Below are positions 1-8,001 of a stretch of DNA of 17,171 nucleotides, piece by piece. Position 1 is the stretch's first letter; every line of letters starts with the position of its first letter. The stretch covers positions 1 to 17,171 of the forward strand of contig PITI01000196.1 of assembly GCA_004325065.1 (NCBI GenBank), written 5' to 3'. Source of the stretch: Hamiltosporidium magnivora (Eukaryota; Microsporidia; Dubosqiidae). The notes under the pieces were generated by a model. The model did no database searches, was not told where the DNA came from, and saw nothing but the letters and a program-made list of their open reading frames with translations. Position numbers and translations under genes: made by a program.

Positions 1-1429
1 TCTAAACATATAACTTTTACAATATCATAAAGATATTTGTGAAGAGTTGTAATTTCTTAATAAAAAAATTGTAAATCCATCAATTCCAGCAGCGATCCAA
101 TTAGGAAGCCAATTAATGATACTTACAAATTCATCAAGTGAGGGAAACGTGGTCGGATGATTATCTGATACAAATAGAATTAAATAATCATCGTACGTGA
201 CTGTGTCATCATTTTTGTTCCACATTGTAGACCAAAAACTCACAATTTCATCACGACTAACCACATGCTCGGATTCCACACGCTCAGATAACCCACGATA
301 AAATCGATCTCGGAAAATCTCAAACATACGATTCTCTTTTCGGAATTGCTTCCTACCAACATACATCGTAATTTTTTTTCTCATAAATGTTCAAAGACCC
401 ATTCTTCTTAACTAAAGCCTCAGAAAGATCAGTTACGCTGCTCAAGTTTAAATTAACTCTCGCATGATTTTCTTAAGGCTCTTCGTTTTCGGAGTGGAAA
501 GCTTTTCCCGCTTACAGCCTTCTCGAGGAGATCTTTGGAAAATACTAACTATGAAATTTTACTTTCTATGTTTTTCTTCCAAGCAGATCAGAAATTTTCT
601 TTACGTGTTGCCTCGTCAAAGCATACCTGGGCGCCCTGGATTATCTGTGCCACGTCAGTTATCATCATCGGCACATAAGAATCAGCATACTCACCGATAA
701 TTCGATTAATTAGGTCTAAAACTTTACGTTCAATCAATTCACTTGGAAGCTTTCGAGTTCAGACCACCACTTTCCCAATTTTCTTCTTCGAGATTTCTTT
801 GGTTTTACTTAAAAATTTATCTCTTAAGTTTATGTATCTGTAGTGTCAGTCAAGGTGCATGGCTGAGTGAGACAAGTGGCGATTCTACGTCGCTCTTAAT
901 TCTCTTTTGGCTTATTTCCCTTTCTGCTTCATTTTGTGTGAGTTTTTTAAATACATAGATATCTAATGTACATCAAAATTTCTCATTATACTAACGCAGA
1001 GCGGCGAGCCAACCATTTCTGTGCATTCTCTCAAACCTCTTTTGCACTGTTAGAATTACAGATCTAGTCCATTCCTGCTCTACGGCTGTGACAGAGTCAA
1101 GTATTGAGTGCAATACCATCAGTCGATATTCTTCTAGAATGGTATCTGTATTGAAGTTTGTCATGCCGTGGCTGGTTCAATTGCAGTGGCATCAGTACCA
1201 GAAGGCGAGGGTATGGTGTCAACCAAGCAGACTGTACTAGTCTGGCAACTACTGCTTGGTGGTGGTGAGTGGTGTTATGGAAGGTAGGTGGAGGTGGAAT
1301 TCTCTCAGATAACATTGCTTCATCTACATCACACATCAAAATCTCGCCTGCGATGTTCTCCGAGTTGTTTACAGCTTTTATCTTTTCATTTCTTATATTT
1401 TGGCTGTCTAATTTTTTCCTTCTACCCAT
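1..1429 (-). mobile_element. Decayed non-LTR retrotransposon (LINE), 5' part, cut by the window edge
   Basis: This is the 5' two-fifths or so of a LINE open reading frame on the minus strand, entering reverse transcriptase only at the left edge. A plausible start is the ATG at 1427-1429 (MGRRKKL...); earlier in-frame ATGs only add an AT-rich hydrophobic leader. Coding sense can be followed to base 1, but only by switching frame at least six times, for example near 1240, 1165, 850, 500, 455, 375 and 47. Stops interrupt it at 991-993, 850-852, 588-590 (TGA) and 549-551 (TAG); the last two lie in one otherwise continuous frame. Recognisable pieces include an N-terminal stretch with PPPPTFHN, a segment with EEYRLMVLHS and EQEWTRS, a segment with DVAQIIQGAQ and FDEATRK, and then the RT onset. 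It is dead. The short plus-strand open frames at 464-700, 743-958 and 1269-1550 are its shadows. Clade assignment (R2/R4/Dong-like) is from memory of microsporidian elements. Confidence 0.8.
25..384 (-). pseudogene. N-terminal edge of the LINE reverse transcriptase domain (frameshifted fragment)
   Basis: This 119-residue open frame carries the segment that precedes RT motif 1 in non-LTR elements: FW-STMW at residues 50-55, then LPNW at 93-96 followed by AAGIDG at 98-103, matching the LINE pattern 'K-A-x-G-x-D-G'. The catalytic YADD region would lie outside the window. The frame ends at 25-27, but shifting by one base near position 47 restores family-like sequence (LHKYLYDIV) to the window edge, so the stop results from an indel. 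Its upstream end is also artificial: before the A-run at 371-378 the matching sequence (LVKKNGSLNIYEKK) is in another frame. The ATG at 382-384 is therefore not a real start. Confidence 0.8.
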
Positions 1430-1691
1430 TTTAATTAAGATTAATAGAATACTAAAAAAAATAATTAAAATTAAAATTGACAAATATAGTAAAACGAGAA
1501 TTATTCTTCAAATAATTAAACAGAATATTAAAAAAATAATTAAAATTTAAATACTAAATACGTAGAAAAAGAAGAATGATTATTAAAATATATAACTAGA
1601 AATTAAACTGTAAAATTAATATTTAAAAATTAAATGAATGAGTTTTTTTTTAAGAGATAGAATAAAACAAAGAAATACAAAAATACACTCT
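1430..1691. other. AT-rich spacer between LINE 5' end and the histone-fold gene
   Basis: Nearly pure A+T, with many short A and T runs. It holds the 5' flank of the minus-strand LINE and the 3' flank of the gene ending at 1692. I see no gene, RNA or clear signal; the short frames that cross it are low-complexity. Confidence 0.6.
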
Positions 1692-2426
1692 TTATGCATT
1701 ATTTTCAAATTTCTTGATATTTTGCACGTCATTAAAATTATTAGATTCACATAAAAGTGAAAAATCAAAATGGTTTGAATTTTGATTTTCAAGAAATCTA
1801 TTTTGGTAAAATTCAAGAACTTTTAAATATTCTGGATTGGAATCATTTCTATCGCATTTATTATAATTATTATTATATATTTTATTAACTATTGGTTTAT
1901 CAAATCTTTGTTCGTAAAAAATTTGTGTTTTTTTTACTTCTTTTTTATTGGCAGATCTTTGAATAAAATCAGAAAGAAAATCATCGACTTTTATTTCTGT
2001 ATTGACTGATACATATTTTATTTCCGATAAAGAATTGGTAAACTCAGATTGTGATTGTAAAAAATCTATTTTTGGCACAATTCTTAGCATATTAAGTAGA
2101 GAATCTATCGACTTTGGTTTAAGTTTATCTTTTAAATAAGTTACTGCATTGTTTTGTGTTTCAAGAAATGTCTGTAATTCTAAAACGGAATAAGAATCAG
2201 ATGAACCCATAATTTCAGAGATAAGTTCTTTTATTAATGTATCTTCACCGGACTCGGGATTTAAAATATTTAATGAAGATATTCTTTTTGTTAGAGCCAT
2301 TATATAATCTCCTGCTATGTCAGTTAAAATAGTTAAAGCAGAATTCGAACATCTCTCAAAACTTGATTGTATTAAGATCTCTGCTACAGCAAGTTTTAAT
2401 ATTTTATTTGTAAATCTTGATTTCAT
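1692..2426 (-). CDS. Histone-fold (bromodomain-associated, Bromo_TP) protein, TAF3/TAF8/SPT7-like
   Basis: This 244-residue protein has an N-terminal histone fold of the bromodomain-associated type at about residues 5-80: LAVAEIL (12-18), FERCSNSALTILTDIAGDYI (23-42), then a third helix. That layout is known from TFIID subunits TAF3 and TAF8 and from SAGA subunit Spt7, which pair with TAF10, so a nuclear role in RNA polymerase II initiation is likely. The rest (80-244) is hydrophilic, ends in an Asn-rich tail and has no motif I can name; there is no PHD finger, bromodomain or TAF8 proline motif, so the paralogue cannot be chosen. Many animal homologues are longer, and reduction is usual in microsporidia. 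The ATG at 2424-2426 is supported by a CCC block just upstream (minus strand ACGACCCATATG). It is intact and is the only intact gene in the left half. The next open sequence downstream is the LINE, 263 bases away. Confidence 0.75.
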   Translation of the reverse strand: MKSRFTNKILKLAVAEILIQSSFERCSNSALTILTDIAGDYIMALTKRISSLNILNPESGEDTLIKELISEIMGSSDSYSVLELQTFLETQNNAVTYLKDKLKPKSIDSLLNMLRIVPKIDFLQSQSEFTNSLSEIKYVSVNTEIKVDDFLSDFIQRSANKKEVKKTQIFYEQRFDKPIVNKIYNNNYNKCDRNDSNPEYLKVLEFYQNRFLENQNSNHFDFSLLCESNNFNDVQNIKKFENNA

Positions 2427-2435
2427 ATGGGTCGT
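2427..2435 (-). promoter_or_regulatory. CCC-like microsporidian start signal of the histone-fold gene
   Basis: On the minus strand the bases just before the ATG read ACGACCCAT, with CCC at 2429-2431, three to five bases upstream. A short C-rich (or G-rich) block directly before the start is an established feature of many microsporidian genes. In DNA this AT-rich, a CCC is uncommon, which also supports this ATG. Confidence 0.55.
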
Positions 2436-3704
2436 GTCATAAAGATTTGAAAATATTTTTTTTTTGAAGAAATATAAATTTTAAATTTATATATTTCTAA
2501 AATATTTAATATTTTTTTAAATCACGAATTACAGAACCAAATTACTGATAATTCAAAATATATACTTAATAATATTTATTTAGAGTGTGAGTTTTAAAAA
2601 AGACAATTAGATTTTTTTTTACGAAATAATATATTTAAAATTATTTGTAGAAATGAAGGCATTTTTTAGGTTATAAATTAATCGTAAAGTATACGGAAAT
2701 TTTATTTCCGAGTTTAAATTGTATTTTTTATATTTGATTGGTAGAACAGGTGTTTACTTTTTTTTTAAATTAAAACCAAAATTCAGTAATATTTTTGTCG
2801 TATCCATTAGTCTTTTTGCATCATTTTATATCGTTACAGTTTAATAAATAAACACCGGGAACACTATTACGAAATTCAAAGGTATTTTTAGAATACAGAT
2901 TCTCTTTGATATTTTGAATGATAAAAACTATACAAAATGTTCAAACAAATATAATCAAAGGTTGCGAATCGCTACTAAAATAACATTATTATTAAACTTT
3001 TCGGAATAAATAATTTCCAACCGGATACTATTTATTAAATTTTTTATGTTCAGAGTAATAGTAATAAAAGTTGATTCATAGTGTGTTTTTTCTGAAATTT
3101 ACGCGAATATCCCATAACAATGTGAATAAAATAACTTATAAAAAAGCGAAACGATGTTTTTTACAAAGCAAAATTTAATTTCGTACTTTTTAATGATGAG
3201 TTTTCTTAATATTACGCTTTCTCTCGGAATTTCCTTAAATTATAAATATTACAAAACTCCTAACTATAATCAAATAAATTTTCATAAACGTTAAATTTTC
3301 ATTATTTTTATTTTTGCTTGAGACTATCAATTCAAAAGAATTAAACTTTCCTAAAATAAAAATAATTTTTGTAATAAAGGTCACAAATTTTTTTAATTTA
3401 AACAATATAGTGTTCTCTGTGTATCTACAACTGTAATGACTAGTTATGATCATTTGTGACTGTTGTGATTTTTTGAGCCTCATCTTAATCTCAAAGTAAT
3501 ATATCTTTATCAAGTATATTTTTAGTATTAGAAATCTTGCTTTTGATAATTATTTTTAATAACATTGAGTTCCCTAAAATGGAAATACTCCGCAAATGAA
3601 CTGAAAGTTCAGAATATAGAATTTAAGGCATTCATGCATACTTGATTACCTACTTATTCAATTTATCTTTGGCTTCTCGTGGGCGAGGAGGAAGAAATGG
3701 AGCT
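2436..3704. other. Gene-free AT-rich stretch
   Basis: No gene, tRNA or repeat is recognisable. A 92-codon minus-strand open frame (3235-3513) begins with TTG, is rich in I/K/F and has no family-like motif; its length is within chance for this composition. GC rises slightly at about 3670-3700, next to the diverged repeat that follows. Confidence 0.5.
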
Positions 3705-3880
3705 TTTCCATTTGTTTCTTTTAATATGTTATAACTCTGGATTATAGGGGATTGGCCTATAAATCTAGTTTGGTTTATAATCTACCACAAATACAGCAAT
3801 GATTTTCATACCGATTATACACACTTATGCTAAGCAGAAAGTTTTTAATATGTTATCCTCTCTCTACCCTTGGATACATA
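3705..3880. repeat. Diverged interspersed repeat, copy A
   Basis: This segment resembles 13073-13240 over about 165 bases and 15085-15190 in its first part. Shared blocks are GTTATAACT at 3728, GGCCTATAAATC near 3755, TGGTTTATA near 3770, AATGATTTT near 3799 and GTTTTTAATATG near 3841. Against copy C I count 31 of 37 identities over 3728-3764. Minus-strand frames are partly open (for example SYNILKETNG, then a stop near 3652), so it may be a decayed coding sequence read right to left; the product is unknown. All three copies share orientation. It sits about 100 bases from the end of the Tc1 element but outside its boundary. Confidence 0.65.
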
Positions 3881-3994
3881 GGTTTTAATGCAATTATTCT
3901 TATATAGAACGTCTTATTTTATGAGTTTTAATGGCTATAATAAGAGTATATTTCATCATATAGCTAAGGCTATTTAATACATCATTGTCTGTAT

Positions 3995-5048
3995 AAAACA
4001 ACAAGATTAAATTTACAAAAGTATAGTCAAATAAAAACCAGACAATTCTATATGATATTTAGTATGCTATCTACGAGCCATATAGGTAGCCAAAGCTTAT
4101 TTCTTCATATACATTCAACTTTCCACAAAAGCAATAGAAATTTCATTTTTAATTTCGATTAATTTTTTACATACCTAATTCTTATTTTTAATAGTAAAAT
4201 TACACATTTTTTATATAAACCAAAATATGTTCTATTAAACGTATCTAATAATTAGATAACCAATAGTGCATTTCTTTCGTCTTTCTTTACAAATATTACA
4301 AAACAATTATTGATGTATGTTTAGAATCATTGTGTTTTTTAAAAATATACTCGTATAAAACCCAAATATCAAAAAATGATTCTGAATTGTTTGCAAGAAT
4401 ACTAACATATAGAAATCAGTAAATAGTAATATCAATAAATGCCAAATTCTTAACACCTTAATATGTCATACGTCCCCAAATTATATTATTTTTTCATTAT
4501 GCTTGACTGTTGGGGTAATATATTTAAGATTAAGGCGTTCTCACTATTCCCTCAGTACATAAATGTTAACATCCGAATTAAACAAGTTTAACTTGCGTCC
4601 ATCACCACTTATTGTACTTTTAAAATCGTTATCTGAAATTGATAAAATGAATTTGAAATTCCAAATTTAGGAACACGGTTTTTTAGTGCCAATAAGGTTT
4701 TTGGGCAAGGGAAAGTATATGGATACAACTTTATTCAAATGATTTCTTATATTCTAGACAGTACTATTGTGACTAAATAGCTCATCTAATATTTTTGTGA
4801 TTTCTGAAGAACTGATTTTGGAATTTTTTTTCTAAGTTCAGAAATTCTATAGGTTATGGTGATATTTATAAGTAGTGGTTGTCTAATCGATCTTTAAAAT
4901 TTGCTATCTTTTCTAATTTTATACCTTTGTAAAATATAAGAGACTTTGGAGCTAGTTATTTGATGCCATTCCGAAATTTTTCTTATGGAATTTCCTTTAA
5001 GCTTATCTCCACTTTAGAAGCTTTCCGGTTGATTGAATATAACTCATT
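3995..5048 (-). pseudogene. Tc1/mariner (IS630-type DD34E) transposase pseudogene
   Basis: This is a cut-and-paste transposase reading with no long open frame, recognised by motif order. The N-terminal helix-turn-helix region starts near 5048 (NELYSINRKASKVEISLKEI). The first catalytic Asp region reads SGDGRKLNLFNSD, with Asp at 4601-4603, followed by YVLRE, stops TAG and TGA at 4541-4546, and then ERLNLKYITPTVKH. The QQDNxPKHTS motif is preserved as YIFKKHNDSKHTS at 4311-4349, but the second catalytic Asp is His (4332-4334). The 'PIEHLW' region reads LIEHILVYIKNV, with the catalytic Glu at 4230-4232, 34 codons further on. The C-terminal LVDSILNII lies near 4075. Several TAA/TAG/TGA codons and the lost Asp show that it cannot make active enzyme. 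Family identification is firm; subfamily is not. Confidence 0.8.
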
Positions 5049-5115
5049 TTAGGGTAGTCTATCCCCTAAAAGAAACAATTAATGGATCTATGACGCATAA
5101 TTTTAAATAGTTTTT

Positions 5116-5138
5116 AGGTGTCCGGATTTTTCTTGACA
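5116..5138 (-). repeat. Inner direct repeat of the Tc1 end (IR/DR-like)
   Basis: The minus-strand sequence TGTCAAGAAAAATCCGGAC aligns, with small gaps, to the outer motif (TGTCC-GAAAA-AATC-GGAC) in the same direction. The TGTC starts are at 5304 and 5138, 166 bp apart, close to the spacing of the paired transposase-binding sites in Sleeping Beauty-type IR/DR elements. No matching inner copy is visible at the other end. Confidence 0.45.
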
Positions 5139-5280
5139 CTTAAACTATATATTCATATGTATAACTATAAATTTTGAATAGATTGCAAGAACAATATAGG
5201 TATATGATATTATAACTCGTTATTTACTACAAAAAGATTAAAAATTTCTAAAAAAAAATATATGAAAATTTAGAATTTTT

Positions 5281-5309
5281 GAGTCCTAAGATTATTTTCG
5301 GACATACTG
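5281..5309 (-). repeat. Outer terminal inverted repeat motif of the Tc1 element
   Basis: Read inward on the minus strand this is CAGTATGTCCGAAAATAAT followed by CTTAGGACTC. It begins with CAGT next to a TA dinucleotide, as Tc1-type ends typically do. Confidence 0.6.
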
Positions 5310-5311
5310 TA

Positions 5312-7318
5312 TGTATAAAAATATAGATTAAATGTAATTAAAGTGGTTTTTTCAATGTTCTATACCGTAAGCCTATGCAAAATATGAGGTTGAAATTTCA
5401 ACGAAATAAAATTATTCGAATAAAATCTAAATAAATTAATGATGTCTTGTTTTATTTGCTTTCCAATAAAATGACTTGTTTTTAATTATCATTTTAAAAC
5501 TGAAAATCAATTTATTAAATATTGTGGTCCTGAAGACCCCTGCCTAATTTTCTTTATTCTGCATGCTACACGATGAAAATGCTCATTAAAAGCTTTTATT
5601 ATAAGAATACGTATTTTTCTGACGATAATTAGTCGGATATTTTAGATGGAAAGGTTTTATAGACAGTTTAGAATGGCAATACAACAAAACATAAAATCTA
5701 CAAAATAATTTTTTTATGAATTATCCGTAAACTAATTCAACCTTTTTTGCTAATAATCTTTTTGGGAAATTTTAAAATTTCAAAAGGTAATAATTTGCTT
5801 TTATTGTTCTTCTTTAGTATCAATTTCTTTAGTAGTAAATAAATCCGCTAGTAATTTTCTTATTAATTGGGGTTATTCGAAACAGTGATATGGTCGTTTT
5901 CTGCTTGTATTTCTTAAAATGTTTTGAATTTTGTTAATCGCATATTTGAGTATGTCAGTTTAAGAATATAAAATATTTTCTAGTATCGTTCAGCTTTAGA
6001 AATCATATTAAAACAGTGCAGAAGGCTAGATATTACTTTTAATATTAAAGATACTATTTAGTATCACTAAATACAATTTTCTTATAGGAATTTAGGTAAT
6101 AATTCAAAAAAGATGTACAAGACACATTAATTCCTGGTTACCATAAACAACAAAAGCAGCGATTTCTAAAGATTAAAAAATTTTTTATTGTATGCTATAT
6201 AATATCATTTTGAACATCATTTAAATGTTGCCTTTTTATCTGAATAATTATTTACAACTTTCTATTTGATTAGAAATTTTTTATATTTAATCTCGTATTC
6301 TAAAGCATTCCTGGTTTCTAATGTATTGGACTATGTTTTAAATCGAACAGTGGTTTTCTAATAGCCATTTCCAAAACATTGCTACACAAAGCATGGACTG
6401 ATAGGGTAAACTCAAAACAATTAAAAAAATCTTATAGACTAGAAGCAACAGAATTAATTTCCTTATAAATTATTTTAAACTCCTATATTTTATATAGGTA
6501 TATCTGAAATTAACCATCTTGTTTCAAATCGAATTAGTCTAAACATAGCACAGGTATCAATACAGTCGGCTAATTAACGATTATAATTTATTCAAAATAT
6601 CATTCATAAACAATATTTGTGTTGCAATAGCTAGGAAATACTTCCCATGTTCAAAAGAACAAGCAAAGCTCCGTCATTCTGATTTTATAATTTTTCAATT
6701 TGTCAAACGATAAATCCATTTCTACCATTAAAAGCCACATTTTCTCGTTTCATTAGTAAAAATCATCTTTAGTTTCACTATCTATCGTATTCATAAATAT
6801 ATTGATATTCAAATGATTAAAACGTATGAATTTCCATATTTAAATTAACATTAATTATTTTTAACGGCCAATTACCATTTTTGATTTTCATAATGCGATT
6901 GATTTTCTTTTTTTGTTTTCAATATTACTTTACTTAGGTATCCGAGTTTAAGCAAATAAAATACATGCTAGAATAAATAGAACAGCAACTAAAAAATACA
7001 ATAATGGTTTCTCTATTGACAATCAAATTTAAACTAGATTTTAATGCTCACCTTCATAATTTTCATTCTCTTTTTTTTAAAAAGAGCTCGACTAAACTTA
7101 AAAATTTAAAAAAAAATAGGGCGAAAAATACAAAATAAACGTAGAAGATAGGCGGATTTATGGTAAATTAATTTATGGAAACTAAAATAGAGTAATTGTT
7201 TAGAAAATTGTTTTGTCTTGTTTCAAAAAATCTTATTAACCACTTCTGTGGTCAACCTCGTGAAAAAAATTGAACAAAAAAAACCAAATTATTTTTTCTA
7301 TAATATCTTTTTAACCAA
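5312..7318. other. Gene-free AT-rich stretch
   Basis: No intact gene or RNA is visible. A few patches read like eroded coding sequence, for example minus strand about 5600-5520 (KAFNEHFHRVACRIKKI...), but none shows a family motif. The surrounding DNA is dominated by A/T runs. Confidence 0.5.
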
Positions 7319-7740
7319 ATGTGTGATTTTACCGAATACAGTTTAGTAAAATCGCTAAGTGTGAAAACTACTTGCCCGAGCTTTAATCGAGCGAATCAAA
7401 ATGCTACTAAACATTTTTTCTTAACTATGCGCGAAGATGTCATACAAGTGATTAATAAAAAGGTTGAAGTCATGGGGAAGAACTAAGATTTATTTAATAG
7501 CTCGCTCCTTCTCTACGGATGGAAAACAATCAAACGATGAATCATAACTCGACAGTTTTTAGGAGTTCCAAAAACAATTTTCTTTTGATTGAATGGGTCG
7601 TCGGCCTCACGCAAACATTCCGAACTTAAGATAAAAGAGCACCAAACAAGAATTTAATTCGGCTCTTCGGAAGTAAATTCCAAAATCCTACCACTAGGTC
7701 ATTGGCGACAGAATCAGAGAATGCAAAATTTATTTTAAAT
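7319..7740 (+). pseudogene. Coding-like relic of unknown identity
   Basis: An ATG at 7319 opens a 55-codon frame (MCDFTEYSLV...) ending in TAA at 7484-7486. The same frame continues past it, broken by two TGA and one TAA, to a TAA near 7738. The patch is visibly richer in G+C than its flanks and uses codons such as TCG, GCG and CGA that are rare elsewhere in the window. I recognise no family. The second half also reads tolerably in the next frame, so one or more frameshifts are possible. It could be a decayed transposon gene or a gene fragment; composition is the main evidence. Confidence 0.3.
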
Positions 7741-8001
7741 GCTGTTGTTTACTGAAATAAAATAATATTAATATTTAGTTTCTGAAAGTTTTATAATTTT
7801 AAAATATTTGGTGACTTGTGATTTCATGCAACTTTAATTTTTTACCGTATTTTCTACAAAAATTTTAAAGTAAGAAAAGCCATTAAAATTGTCTAAATTA
7901 TGTATACGTAAGCATAAAAACGTTTTTATTAGAGAATAAAGTTTTTCTTATCATAACAAACACATATTCTCGAAAAAAGTGCCTTATTAAATAATTTACA
8001 C
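7741..8001. other. AT-rich spacer downstream of the LRR pseudogene
   Basis: A short A/T-rich interval. I see no gene or defined terminator. Confidence 0.5.

Larger units (their letters stand above)
3980..5309 (-). mobile_element. Fossil Tc1/mariner DNA transposon, complete length but inactive
   Basis: The element reads on the minus strand. Its left end (high coordinate) is CAGTATGTCCGAAAATAAT from 5309 downward, flanked by TA at 5310-5311. The other end is C at 3980 with TA at 3978-3979; its inner sequence (CATCATTGTCTGTATAAAAC) matches only weakly. The resulting 1330 bp is the standard size for this superfamily, and TA flanks are its hallmark target duplication. Inside lies a transposase reading with several diagnostic motifs but many stops. 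A second copy of the terminal motif begins at 5138, 166 bp inside the outer one, as in the IR/DR subgroup. The element is old: the two ends have diverged and every transposase frame is broken. Confidence 0.75.

Noticed and set aside
464..1550. Plus-strand open frames at 464-700, 743-958 and 1269-1550
   Set aside because: Minus-strand LINE coding sense runs through the same bases with family-like motifs; the plus frames are antisense shadows.
3235..3513. 92-codon minus-strand open frame as a gene
   Set aside because: It starts with TTG, is I/K/F-rich, has no motif and no C-rich start block; its length is near chance in DNA this AT-rich.
4441..4530. Inverted repeat CCCCAA ... TTGGGG as a hairpin or MITE
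   Set aside because: It lies inside the Tc1 transposase reading, and the arms match only in short blocks.
5047..5071. Hairpin TTTTAGGG / CCCTAAAA
   Set aside because: Eight-base arms at the start of the dead transposase; no T-run or other context for a terminator or binding site.
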